A DNA stretch of 64,000 nt, taken from CAVXTT01 sp963764685. GTDB lineage: Bacteria > Bacteroidota > Ignavibacteria > Ignavibacteriales > Ignavibacteriaceae. Positions within the stretch are counted from its first letter, which is position 1, and each line of letters begins with the position of its first letter. A program made the translations under genes and the position numbers. Under the pieces are notes generated by a model. The model saw only the letters and a program-made list of their open reading frames with translations, did no database searches and was not told the DNA's origin. Below, in pieces: positions 1 to 9,695 of the stretch. The DNA is taken from positions 124,001-188,000 of the forward strand of contig CAVXTT010000001.1 in the NCBI GenBank assembly GCA_963764685.1. Reading direction: 5' to 3'.

Positions 1-1139
1 CATCAAAGAACCCTGAAGCATTAATCCTGGGTCTTTCTTTATACCACTGAAGCACAGAATCCCAGTTCCCTAATTTTATTCCGAAGATCTGGACCGGAGT
101 CGAAAATAAATATCCTGTATTGTTATAAGTCTGAATAAGCCACGGGAGAATAAGAAGAAATGAAGAGAGACCTATTAATAATAAGTTGAGCAGATATTTA
201 TTCCTGTATTCCTTTCTAAGGAATGCTAAAATAAAGAAAGCAAAGAGGGAGAATAAAAAAACAGGCAGAACGGTTATCTTCACATTAGCAGCCAGGGCAA
301 ATGCAGTAATGGAAAATGCCATATATAAAATTCTTTTCTGAGACAGATACATTGAAAAGAAAAATATTCCTGTGGTAAAAAAGAGCCAGAGGGCAAGCTC
401 AACGTATCCGCTGCCCACACTCAGCCATACCACGGGGATACACATTACGGCAATTGCTGTTATTAATGATCTGTTTGAGTTATTAAAGAGAGAAGAAAGA
501 ATATATACAGTAACCCCCAGCAGCACCCAGAATACTCCATCTATAAGTCCGGCAGCAAAATCTGAACGAAATATAAGCATACTCCAGGAAGTGAATATCT
601 CCCCGCCTCCAAAAATATTATTGGCGTAAGAAGGTCCCCCCGGTGCATTTAGAAAATTTATTAAGGAGCCCGACTTGCTCCACACAGCTGCTTTAGGTGC
701 GTGATATGTTATGGTATCCCACCCTAACGGAGGAAGTACCGCCGTCCGGTAAAAGATCAGAGCAAAGGCAAGCACAAAGAGAGGGAAGAAATATTTGGTT
801 ATTCCAGCCAGGCTGCCGATGAATAATGCCGGTAGTTCAGTTATTCTGGCTCTAAGTCTATATAGAAAAGTCTCTTAAGGTTAATTTAAATAATAATCTT
901 AGTGACAATAGAAGTAAAAAGCTTACAATTAAAACCACCCAAAGTTTAAAAGCACCTGACATTGTCAGGATAAAAAAGACTACAGTTGCCAGCCATAAAA
1001 TAAAAACCACTAAAGCTGCGAGCCATGTTTTAAGATCAGGGAAATTAAGAATAGGTAAGGACTCGAAAATGTATACCGCCGTCAGCAATAGATATCCGCT
1101 AATAAATATGCTGAGTGTAAAGAGCAGGTATTCAGACAT
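1..1139 (-). CDS. GT-C membrane glycosyltransferase, C-terminus cut by window edge, one frame break
   Basis: Starts at the ATG at 1139. The first 93 codons give three or four hydrophobic segments and then hit a stop near 858. Dropping one of bases 860/861 (ATA or ATT, both Ile) continues the frame without a stop to the window edge. The rejoined protein has many membrane segments and the early-loop motif GWDTITYHAPKAAVW. An acidic residue near the first large loop is typical of GT-C enzymes (GT39/ArnT/PMT-like), which move a sugar from a polyprenyl-phosphate donor on the outer face of the inner membrane. The acceptor cannot be told. It stands alone in the window; downstream genes lie outside it. 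The family call rests on topology and this motif, so the exact family is uncertain. Confidence 0.6.
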
Positions 1140-1462
1140 TACATTAATAATTATAACCCTCTCCGCGGTTATATAAAGAAAAATTTATGTGGCGAATCTG
1201 AATAAAATAACAAATTTACCCGAGGAAGCAATAAATTCCCTGATTCTATTGAAGTTCTCATTTAACACATAAATTTACTAAATACCATCAGGAGCGTCTC
1301 TGGAGCGTGTCTGCAGCGTCTTTTTCATGCTCCGGAGTCGCTTGAGAGATGCCCGTTAGTCGCTTGTTTTACGCTTCTGTTGTTATTTATCAGTTATTTG
1401 CTTTAATTGTTGTTGGAAAAGGCAGAATAAGACGGTTAATAAATCATTAATAGTTTGTTCTA
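1140..1462. other. Intergenic stretch holding palindromic array D
   Basis: Divergent promoters for the glycosyltransferase (-) and the 1463 gene (+) must lie here. No ORF with coding character is seen. The middle is occupied by an 11-bp periodic inverted array (1291-1378), flanked on the left by an AT-rich block (1265-1281) and on the right by TTATTTATCAG (1383-1393). Confidence 0.6.
1291..1378. repeat. 11-bp periodic inverted array, locus D
   Basis: Left arm units are GGAGCGTCTCT (1291-1301), GGAGCGTGTCT (1302-1312) and GCAGCGTCTTT (1313-1323). After an 11-base spacer come four 11-bp units at 1335-1378, three of which carry CGCTT, the inverse of the AGCG core. This is the least regular of four such arrays in the window (others at 3481, 21382 and 52472). 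Confidence 0.6.
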
Positions 1463-2155
1463 ATGAAAAACCAATACTTTGCAGATATAAATGATTACCG
1501 GAAGTACGGCATTCTGAAATCCTTCTGTGATTTAAAGATTTTCGTCTGCTGGATGCTCACTAAAAACGATGGCAGGACTGATGGTAACTTCATTAAATAT
1601 ATAAGCAGGCAGAGCACTTACAGACAATTTGACCCATTACTTTTTGATGCGTTGGATCTGTCTATAAGTTCTGGAAATCGTAACACTCAATTTTGTGAAA
1701 AGCAATTGCTGATACCCGGGGCAGGTTATTATAATACCGTTTTAACCGATTCACTTATTGAGAGACAAACTTATTTCTCATTTTTATTTGATGCAATAAA
1801 GCAGTATCAGCTTGTTTTTCTTGATCCTGACAATGGCCTGGAGGTTAAATCCGTAAGAAAGGGCAGCAAGGACTCTTCAAAATATATTTATTATGATGAA
1901 GTGGATAGTATTTATAAACAGGGATGTTCTCTTTTAATTTATCAGCATTTTATAAGAGAAAACAGAGCGCACTTTATAAAAAGGATTTCGAGTATGCTTA
2001 AGGAAATAACAGCTTCCCCTGAAATTTTGATTTTGAGAACTCCAAGAGTAGTATTTTTTCTTTTACCGCAGCCTGACCGCATTAATTATTTTAAAGCATC
2101 TGTTTTGAGGATTAACTCTAATTGGGAAAATGAAATTAGCTGCAGTTTACAGTAA
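1463..2155 (+). CDS. Conserved protein of unknown function (NQYFxDxNDYRKYG / LDPDNGLEV family)
   Basis: 230 residues, ATG start, no signal peptide or membrane segment. Three blocks look conserved: an N-terminal NQYFADINDYRKYGILK, a central VFLDPDNGLEV (about residues 118-128) followed by SSKYIYYDEV, and LLIYQHFIREN. I recognise the pattern as that of a widespread uncharacterised bacterial family but cannot name a function. The hydrophobic strand running into DPDNG resembles a Rossmann-like active-site strand, which is only an impression. It is a single gene between array D and pta, with no operon partner to suggest a role. Confidence 0.7.
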   Translation: MKNQYFADINDYRKYGILKSFCDLKIFVCWMLTKNDGRTDGNFIKYISRQSTYRQFDPLLFDALDLSISSGNRNTQFCEKQLLIPGAGYYNTVLTDSLIERQTYFSFLFDAIKQYQLVFLDPDNGLEVKSVRKGSKDSSKYIYYDEVDSIYKQGCSLLIYQHFIRENRAHFIKRISSMLKEITASPEILILRTPRVVFFLLPQPDRINYFKASVLRINSNWENEISCSLQ

Positions 2156-2361
2156 CAATGAAGGTTGATATTATTTGCTGCTGCCCCGGTCTCATTCCTT
2201 ATGCGCATTTATGAGATTGGATTTACGGAAAGTCTGATAGGAGATAGTAATGATACAGCCTATTTCATTTTCTGCTTACCGCTTCTTATACTTTCCTTAG
2301 AGTAAAAAAATATCTCACCTGCTCAATAGGATCTGTAGCCGGTTAAAATAAATAGTAATGC

Positions 2362-3333
2362 TTAGCTCATCAGTGCAGCAATTGCTGCAGTATTCACAAT
2401 ATCATCAACACTTGCACCGCGGCTAAGATCGAAGTATGGTTTTTTCAAGCCCTGTATTACAGGTCCTACAGCTTCAGCTTTACCCCATCTCTGTGCAATC
2501 TTGTAACCGATATTTCCTGCATTAAGGTCGGGGAATATTAAAACATTCGCCTTCCCGGCGACATTGCTTCCCGGAGCTTTCTTTTTTCCTATGGCATCTA
2601 CAACAGCAGCATCAAATTGAAGCTCCCCGTCGATATTCAGATCAGGTCTTTTCTTTTTTACAGTTTCAGTTGCAGCTCTTACTTTATCGATCAGCTCGTG
2701 CTCGGCACTTCCCTTTGTTGAGAAGGAAAGCATTGCAACATAAGGTATATCATTGGTCAGCTTTAAATGATTGTCGGCTGTTGAGATTGCAATATCTGCA
2801 AGCTGATCAGCATCAGGATCAGGCACTACAGCACAATCGGCAAAGCTGAATACCTTTTCAGGAAATACCATCAGGAAAAAACTTGAAACAATGGAAATAC
2901 CCTCTGACATTCCAACACATTGAATTCCTGCTCTTAAAACATCGGCTGTTGACGCAGTTGAACCAGCTACACTTCCGTCAGCATATCCTTCCCTGACCAT
3001 CAATGCTCCGAAAAAGAGATCACGTTTTATAGCTTTTTCCGCTTCCTCCATCGTGATTCCTTTTTTCTTCCTCAGGTTGTAGTAGGTCTCAACATATTCT
3101 TTCCTTTTCTCAGAACTCTCCGGATCAATAATTTTGACATTTGTTAGCTTTACACCCAGTTTTTGAGCATCGCCAAGAATTTTCTTTTCATTTCCAAGTG
3201 TTATAACAGATACTATTTTTGAGGTAGTTAAAATTTCTGCTGCTTTAAGAACCCTTTCATCGTGAGATTCCGGCAGAACGATGATCTTTTTTCTTCCGGA
3301 TGCGGTTTCTTTTATTCTTTCAAGTAAGTTCAT
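2362..3333 (-). CDS. pta: Phosphate acetyltransferase
   Basis: 323 residues, ATG start, close to the usual length of the short (catalytic-domain-only) Pta. It interconverts acetyl-CoA plus phosphate with acetyl-phosphate and CoA in the cytoplasm, the first step of acetate overflow or the last of acetate activation. Family features seen: N-terminal IVLPESHDERVLKAA, DGSVAGSTASTADVLRAG around residues 118-135, VVPDPDADQLADIA, and the C-terminal block ANVLIFPDLNAGNIGYKIAQ. No ackA is adjacent. No frame breaks. A butyryltransferase relative (ptb) is less likely given these motifs. Confidence 0.93.
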   Translation of the reverse strand: MNLLERIKETASGRKKIIVLPESHDERVLKAAEILTTSKIVSVITLGNEKKILGDAQKLGVKLTNVKIIDPESSEKRKEYVETYYNLRKKKGITMEEAEKAIKRDLFFGALMVREGYADGSVAGSTASTADVLRAGIQCVGMSEGISIVSSFFLMVFPEKVFSFADCAVVPDPDADQLADIAISTADNHLKLTNDIPYVAMLSFSTKGSAEHELIDKVRAATETVKKKRPDLNIDGELQFDAAVVDAIGKKKAPGSNVAGKANVLIFPDLNAGNIGYKIAQRWGKAEAVGPVIQGLKKPYFDLSRGASVDDIVNTAAIAALMS

Positions 3334-3827
3334 TTTGTTTCCCTAATTAAAAATTAACAGAGTAAACTTAGTTTTTTTGACAATATTATCAAAAGAATTG
3401 AACTGCTTTAGCACTCTTCAGCTTTGCCAGAAGTGAGAAAATATTACACAAATTTATTACTAATTGCTTTATAATTGCTTATCTGTAAGCCATCTGTAAG
3501 CCATCTGTAAGCCATCTCAAAGCCATAAGTGCCGTTTTATGGCTTACAGATGGGTTAGAGATGGCTTAGGGATGGCTTATACATATACAATCTTTGTGCT
3601 ATTCTGAATAAATAGCATACTTAAATGTGAAATTTTCTTGATAAAAATTGGGGAAAGAAACCTGGAAAGTGGAATGAAATTGAAAAAGATGCAATCTGTC
3701 CAATACAGTAGTTATTTAACTATTTTATTTTGACAGCAATGCAGAAGGTAATAATTGTCAGTTATAATAGCTAAAAAACGTTGATTTTTGATTCTAAATA
3801 ATATACATTCACTGTTTAATTTTGTTT
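3334..3827. other. Divergent intergenic region with palindromic array A
   Basis: Lies between the divergent pta (-) and PLP-protein (+) genes. It holds array A at 3481-3584, flanked on the left by ACACAAATTTATTACTAA (3446-3463). The rest is AT-rich without a recognisable gene or terminator. Confidence 0.6.
3481..3584. repeat. 11-bp periodic inverted array, locus A (4 x 11 + 16 loop + 4 x 11)
   Basis: The left arm is ATCTGTAAGCC three times (3481-3513) plus ATCTCAAAGCC (3514-3524). The loop is 3525-3540. The right arm is GGCTTACAGAT, GGGTTAGAGAT, GGCTTAGGGAT and GGCTTATACAT (3541-3584), the inverse of the left unit. Read as RNA or extruded DNA it forms a roughly 44-bp stem. This is the most regular of the four arrays. 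Confidence 0.85.
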
Positions 3828-4532
3828 ATGATAGCCCAAAATCTTAAGAATTTAAGAGAAAATATCGCCCGGAAATGCGTCGAAGTAAACCGGGATCCCT
3901 CGGAAGTAAAATTGATTGCCGTCTCAAAAAATTTCGGTCCGGACGATATAAAAACTGCTCTCTAATGAAGGTCAAAAGGATTTTGGAGAGAACCGTGCAC
4001 AGGAACTGGTTTCTAAGTACGAAATTCTCGGCAATAGTCTTACCTGGCATTTTATAGGTTATCTGCAAAGAAATAAGGTAAGATTTGCTGTTAATTGCGC
4101 AGATTATATTCATTCGGTGAGCTCATTACTGATTGCTTCAGAAATTGAACGGCTTGCAGGCAAGGCTGGTAAAAAACCAAAAGTACTGCTGCAGGTAAAG
4201 ACATCAGATGAGGAAACAAAATCGGGAATACAGACGGAGAGTGAGCTTTGGGATCTGGCAGAATACTGCCGTGAATTTAAGAATATGGAATTTGATAGGT
4301 TTAATGACAATAGCTCCGCTGACAAAAGATAAAGGTACTATAAAAAATAGTTTCCTGTATCTGCGGAGTCTGAGGGATGAATTAAATTCCAGAGGTTTCA
4401 AATCTAAGAGAGCTTTCGATGGGAATGACTGATGATTATGAAATTGCTATTGAAGAAGGAGCAACAATGCTGAGGATCGGATCTGCTATTTTCGGTGCGA
4501 GGAATTATTCACAATATCCGGATGAAGAATGA
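3828..4532 (+). CDS. yggS: YggS/PLPBP-type pyridoxal-phosphate homeostasis protein, three frame breaks
   Basis: The ATG at 3828 opens MIAQNLKNLRENIARK, the usual start of this family. The rejoined protein has IAVSKNF (the PLP-lysine strand), EGQKDFGENRAQEL, WHFIGYLQRNK, GLMTIAP, ELSMGMTDDYEIAIEEG and MLRIGSAIFGARNY, a complete YggS of 233 residues. It binds PLP and helps B6 and amino-acid homeostasis. Frame breaks lie at 3962/3963 (CTC or CTT, both Leu), about 4290/4291 (GAA or GAT) and 4408/4409 (AAG or AAA, both Lys); each is one extra base. The stop overlaps the divIVA start by 4 bp, the familiar yggS-divIVA pairing. I treat it as an intact gene with consensus errors. Confidence 0.88.
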
Positions 4533-5065
4533 AAATCTCACCACTTAGTATTAAGAAGCAGGAGTTTAATAAATCACTCCGCGGTTACGAAAAAGATGAA
4601 GTAAGAACCTATCTTGAAAAGCTTGCAGATGAATTTGAAACACTGCAGAGAGAAAATGACACTCTGAAAAAAGAACTGGAACAGGCAAACGCGAAAATAA
4701 CTGAATTCAGAAAAATTGAAAAAAATCTTCAGGATACTCTGCTGAAGGCACAGGAATCAAGCACTAAAGCGATTGAGTCGACAAAAAGACAAACAGGAAT
4801 GATGATCAAGGAAGCTGAATTAAAAGCTTCACAGATAGTTGAAAAAGCACGAGAAAGCGCTAACCAGATAAGGAATGCATTGATCAATGTCAGAGAAGAA
4901 AAGAATCTTATTCTCTCAAAGCTGAAAGCCATTGTCAGCTCCCAGGCCAATCTTCTTGAAATGAAAATTGAGGATGCCGGCAATGAAATAAACCGCGATA
5001 CAGTTGTTGAGGAAGCTGAAAAAGTTGATATTAACGTCGATGAAATCGTAAATAAACTTTTATAG
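4529..5065 (+). CDS. DivIVA-domain protein
   Basis: 178 residues. The N-terminal 40 residues carry the DivIVA lipid-binding region: SPLSIKKQEFNKSLRGYEKD followed by EVRTYLEKLADEFE. Residues about 30-85 form a heptad-rich coiled coil and the rest is helical and charged, ending VDEIVNKLL. DivIVA proteins bind curved membrane and recruit partners for septum or pole functions; the partner here is unknown. It overlaps the upstream PLP-protein gene (ATGA) and is followed 3 bp later by the phosphorylase gene, so all are probably co-transcribed. No frame breaks. Confidence 0.88.
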   Translation: MKISPLSIKKQEFNKSLRGYEKDEVRTYLEKLADEFETLQRENDTLKKELEQANAKITEFRKIEKNLQDTLLKAQESSTKAIESTKRQTGMMIKEAELKASQIVEKARESANQIRNALINVREEKNLILSKLKAIVSSQANLLEMKIEDAGNEINRDTVVEEAEKVDINVDEIVNKLL

Positions 5066-5068
5066 ACA

Positions 5069-5893
5069 ATGGATAATTTAATAGAAAAAATAAATGACAC
5101 CTTAAAGGTAATCCGCAGCTTATACTAAGGATGAATTACCCGGCCGGGATTATTCTCGGTACAGGACTGGGCGCACTTGTAAAAGAAATAGAGATTAAGC
5201 ACGAAATTGATTATGCCGATCTTCCTCATTTCCCTCTTTCTACTGTAGAATCGCATCACGGTAAGCTGATATTTGGAAAGTTGAAAGGAAAAAGTGTTGT
5301 AGCAATGCAGGGACGCTTCCATTATTATGAAGGCTACACAATGCAGCAGATCACCTTTCCTGTACGGGTGATGAAATTTCTCGGAGTAAAAACTTTGCTG
5401 ATCTCTAATGCCTGCGGCGGTATGAATCCCTCCTTTAGAAAAGGAGATATTATGATTATGACAGATCATATAAATCTTATGGGAGATAATCCATTAGTCG
5501 GCAAAAATTATGATGAACTGGGACCAAGATTTCCCGATATGAGTGAACCATACAATCTTGACCTGATCAGCCTGGCAGAAGAAGTTGCTAAGAGAATAAT
5601 ATTCCGGTATCAGAAGGGTGTTTATGTTGCTGTGCCGGGACCAAATCTTGAAACGAGGGCCGAATATAAATTTCTTCGAGACTACGGGAGCAGATGTTGT
5701 CGGTATGTCTACCATTCCTGAAAATATTGTTGCCAACCATATGGGTATTAAAGTGCTTGGATTCAGCATCGTTACGGATGAATGCATTCCTGAAACTTTA
5801 AAACCGGTTAATGTGGAAGAAATAATTGCAGCAGCAATGGCAGCAGAACCAAAAATGACGTTGATAATGAAAGAGGTAATCGGAAGATTATGA
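5069..5893 (+). CDS. punA: Purine-nucleoside phosphorylase (class I trimeric type), six extra bases
   Basis: Catalyses phosphorolysis of purine (deoxy)nucleosides to base and (deoxy)ribose-1-phosphate for salvage. Family motifs: GIILGTGLGALV, VVAMQGRFHYYEGY, LLISNACGGMNPSF, TDHINLMGDNPL, VAVPGPNLETRAEY and TGADVVGMSTIPE. The natural start is the ATG at 5069 (MDNLIEKINDTLKVIR), not the later in-frame ATG at 5131. Extra bases fall at 5116/5117 (CGC/CGA), 5141/5142 (CCC/CCG), 5589/5590 (GCT/GCA), 5592/5593, 5615/5616 (GAA/GAG) and 5679/5680 (CGA/CGG). Removing six leaves exactly 273 codons. The middle three cancel each other and hide the motif NNIPVSEGVYVAVPG. The end overlaps the next start by 4 bp. 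Confidence 0.88.
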
Positions 5894-6508
5894 ACTTAAA
5901 AAAAGTAGTCCATTATTCCACCCCTGCCCTGCTTGGGGTGCTTATGTTCAGCTCGAATTTTATCGGAACACAGTTATTCAGATTCGGCGAACATAATTTT
6001 TCCGTATGGTTTGTGCTTTCTGTTTTCTGTTTTGCCTGCGGATGGTTTATAAATAAAACTCTGGGATGGCATTTGGGCGGAAAAGTTGTTTTCGCAGTTA
6101 TAATATCTGTTACATTTCGTTAGTGTTGTCCTGATTTCTTTATTCAGAAATTACTTCTCAGCAGATCAGCTCCTTACGGAAAATCTGATACTTTACAGCC
6201 TTAGAAATATAACCCTTGGGGCAATGGCATTCTTCGGTATGGCTGTGGCGGAAATAATTATTCTGCAGAAGGATCAGCTTCTTCTGACTGAAAAAATAAA
6301 AATGATCGAAGCCTCTGTATTCGATTCTAAAAAAGAAGCCGAGCTTAAAATTAAAGAAGCAATGCTTAATGCCAAGAAAATTTTAAATGATGCAGAAGCC
6401 CAATCCAAGAATACGATTCTTAGAAAAGAAAGGATCGAAAGAGAACTAAGAGAGTTCATTCTTGCCGAAAAAGAATTGATAAAAAAATACGAAGAAGAGA
6501 ACGGTTAA
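5890..6508 (+). CDS. Membrane protein with C-terminal coiled coil, one frame break
   Basis: 205 residues after repair of 6117/6118 (TTT or TTC, both Phe). Without repair the protein stops at 6123. Residues about 10-30, 38-58, 68-90 and 108-128 are hydrophobic and give probably four membrane segments; from about residue 130 it is a charged coiled coil (KKEAELKIKEAMLNAKK) ending in EEENG. I do not recognise the family. It sits between the phosphorylase and ileS and overlaps the former by ATGA, so it is part of the operon; the coiled coil could lie against the DivIVA coiled coil three genes upstream, which is a guess. Confidence 0.6.
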
Positions 6509-6517
6509 ATATAGAAT

Positions 6518-9500
6518 ATGTTCAAACAGAATTTTGAAAAAATAAATTACCCTGAAATAGAAGAACGGATACTGAAGTTCTGGCAGGATCAAAAGATTTT
6601 TGAAAAAAGTATTGAGCACAGGGATAAAGAAAAATCATTTACTTTTTATGAAGGTCCCCCGACAGCAAACGGCAAACCGGGTATACATCATGTAATGGCG
6701 AGAACCCTTAAAGACCTTGTATGCCGGTATAAAACTCTTCAGGGATATCAGGGTTGAGAGGAAAGCGGGATGGGATACTCACGGACTGCCGGTTGAAATT
6801 GAAGTCGAAAAGAGACTCGGAATTAAGCATAAAAGTGAAATTGTTGATTATGGAGTAGAGAAATATAACCAGGCCTGCAGGGATTCTGTCTTTGTATACC
6901 TCGATCTCTGGGAAAAAATGACCACCCGTATGGGTTACTGGATCGATCTTCACTCAGCATATATAACTCTCTCAAATGATTATATCGAATCAGTCTGGTG
7001 GGCATTAAAAACGCTTTTCGATAAAGGACTTATTTATAAAGATTATAAGATCGTTCCCCAGGATCCTAAATCTGAAACTGTTCTTTCCTCACACGAGCTT
7101 GCTCTCGGTTACAGGGAAACAAAAGATCCTTCTGTTTATGTGATGTTCAGACTTAAAGAAGCGGAAGAATATTTCCTTGTATGGACTACAACTCCCTGGA
7201 CTTTAATATCCAATGTGGCTCTTTCTGTTGGTCCCGATATTGATTATGTAAAAGTTAAAAATAAAGATCGGGTACTAATACTTGCAAAAGAACGTCTTAC
7301 TGTTCTCGATGGTGAATATGAAATTGTTGCATGAGTTTAAAGGAAAGCAACTTGAAGGAAAAGAGTACGAACAGCTTTTACCATTATGTTACTCCTGATA
7401 AAAAAGCATTTTATGTAACTCCCGGTATCTTTTGTCAGCACAGAAGACGGTTCCGGAATTGTTCATATTGCTCCTGCATTCGGGCAGGATGATTATGAGC
7501 TGTCAAAAAAATATAACCTCCCGATGCTTCAGCCGGTTACCAGAGGCGGATTATTTACAGCTGAAGTAAGTGATTTTGCCGGACAGTTTGTTAAAGATGC
7601 TGATTCCGGAATTATCCAGAAGCTGAAACAGGAAGGAAAGCTGTATAAAAAAGAAACTATAGTGCACTCCTATCCGTTCAGCTGGAGACACGAAAATGTT
7701 CCTGTAATTTATTATGCACAGGGAATCCTGGTTCATAAGAACAACCCAGTTTGCCGACCGGATGGTTGAGCTGAATAAAACCATAAATTGGCAGCCGCCT
7801 GAAGTAGGCACCGGCAGATTCGGAAACTGGCTTGAGGATAATAAGGACTGGGCTCTTTCCCGCGACCGTTTCTGGGCTACACCTCTGCCCATCTGGGTAA
7901 GCGATGATGGTGATACGTTTGCAGTAGGAAGCATTGAAGAGCTCAAAGAAGGATTTGTTGAATTAAACGGGTCAAGAATCCCCGTAGCAGACATACGAAC
8001 AGCTTGATCTGCATAAACCTTTTGTTGATCTTATTAAATTTGAACGTAATGGAAAGATTTATAAAAGAACTCCCGAACTGATTGATGTATGGTTTGACTC
8101 CGGAGCTATGCCTTTTGCCCAATATCATTATCCATTCGAAAATAAAGAACTTTTTGAAAAGAATTACTTCCCTGCTGATTTTATTTGTGAAGGAATTGAT
8201 CAGACAAGAGGATGGTTTTATACACTGCACGCAATATCAACAATGCTTTTTGATAATGTGGCATTCAGGAACATAATTGTTAATGAACTTATACTTGATA
8301 AAACCGGTCAGAAGATGTCGAAAACGAAAGGAAATACGGTTGATCCGTTTATTCTTTTCGACAAGTACGGCGCAGATGCTACAAGATGGTATCTGGTTAC
8401 AAACAGTCCTCCCTGGAGACCTACACTTATTTGATGAAGAGGGACTTGTTGAAGTCCAAAGAAAATTTTTCGGAACGCTTGTTAACACATATTCCTTCTT
8501 CGCATTATATGCCAACATTGACAGGTTTGCGTTCAAAGAAGAATTTGATTCCTTATGATCAAAGAGTTGAAATAGACAGATGGATAATTTCTAAGCTGAA
8601 TGCTCTTGTAATAGAATACCGGGATTTGATGGATAATTATGATGTAACACGGGCTGCAAGAGCAGTATCCGACTTTACAATTGAAAATCTGTCAAACTGG
8701 TATGTGCGCCGGTGCAGAAGACGGTTCTGGAAATCAGAAATGAACGCAAATAAACTTTCTGCTTACCAGACATTATACGAATGTCTGGTAACTGTGGCGA
8801 AATTAACTTCTCCCTTCGCTCCGTTTATTTCTGAAGAAATATTTCTTAATTTAAATACCGTAACTCAAAAAGAAGAATTTGAATCTGTTCATCTTTCCCA
8901 TTTTCCTTCTGCAGAATACAGGGATAAGGAATTAGAAGAAAAAATGGAAATTGCCCAAAGAGTTGTTTATCTTACAAGGGCAATGAGAGCAAAGAGTAAC
9001 CTTAAAGTACGGCAGCCTCTAAAAAAAATAATGGTTGTTGTTGACAAGCAGAAAAGGGATGCTCTGAATAAGATGAAAGATGTAATTCTCGATGAGGTAA
9101 ATATTAAGGAATTGGTAGTCCTTGATGATGATTCGGAAATTGTAAATAAAACTGCCAAGGCAAACTTTAAATCCATTGGACCGAAATTCGGTAAGAAGGT
9201 TAAAGCTGTTGCCTCGGCGATTGCAGGTTTTAACAGAGATGAAATATCAGCATTGGAATCGGGACAAAGTGTTGTACTGCAGATAGAGGATGAACGAATA
9301 GAAATAGACCGCGGTGATGTGGAGATAATCAGTCACGAAATTGAAGGATGGCTGGTTGAATCGGATGAAGGGGTTACTGCAGCAATAGACACTGAACTGA
9401 ATCCTGAATTAATAGCTGAAGGATTAGCCAGAGAATTTGTAAACAGAGTACAGAATATGAGGAAGGATGCCGGGCTGGAAGTTATCGACAGAATTAAGAT

Positions 9501-9678
9501 TAACTTTAATGCTCATCCTGATTTCATTGCTGCTATAAACTCGTTCAGGGATTATGTTTCTAATGAAACTCTTGCCGATTCACTTGAAAGCGGCAGAAAC
9601 CTGAATGGAAAAAATAAAACGGACTTGAAAATCGGAGACTATGACTGTTCAATCAGCGTTGAAAAGTCAGTCCCTTAA
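6518..9678 (+). CDS. ileS: Isoleucyl-tRNA synthetase, eight extra bases
   Basis: Charges tRNA-Ile with isoleucine in the cytoplasm. After repair it is 1050 residues, the usual length for the longer bacterial/eukaryote-like IleRS. Seen: FYEGPPTANGKPGIHHVMAR (HIGH region), AGWDTHGLPVEIEVEKRLG, the editing-domain WTTTPWTLISN and PAFGQDDYE, DVWFDSGAMPFAQYHYP, EGIDQTRGWFYTLH, and GQKMSKTKGN (KMSKS loop). Extra bases: 6749/6750 and 7719/7720 (CGG or AGG, both Arg), 7331/7332 (Ala), 7383/7384 (Pro), 7429/7430 (Ile), about 7989/7990 (Ala), 8428/8429 (Leu) and 8537/8538 (Lys). The rest, from 8539 to 9678, is uninterrupted. Removing eight bases leaves 1051 codons exactly. I read it as a functional essential gene with a faulty consensus. 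Confidence 0.95.
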
Positions 9679-9695
9679 ACTAAGGAGAACCTGCA

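Noticed and set aside
372..629. 85-residue + strand reading near the left edge
   Set aside because: Antisense shadow of the glycosyltransferase, which has a long hydrophobic frame on the - strand.
1291..1378. Integron attC site
   Set aside because: No GTTRRRY-type core sites, no integrase, and the arms are tandem 11-bp units instead of paired L/R boxes.
3481..3584. CRISPR array at the 11-bp repeat loci
   Set aside because: Units are 11 bp, contiguous without spacers and inverted across a loop. No cas genes are in the window.
4729..5100. Minus-strand 123-residue reading inside divIVA
   Set aside because: Serine/phenylalanine-rich antisense shadow of a coiled-coil coding sequence.
3828..9678. 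Programmed +1 frameshifting as the reason for the many broken frames
   Set aside because: The sites share no slippery motif, occur in unrelated genes including eight times in one essential gene, and are better explained by two synonymous alleles placed side by side.
3828..9678. True pseudogenes (yggS, punA, ileS) in the operon
   Set aside because: Apart from the extra bases, all motifs and lengths are intact, with no missense decay or deletions. Loss of ileS would also be lethal.
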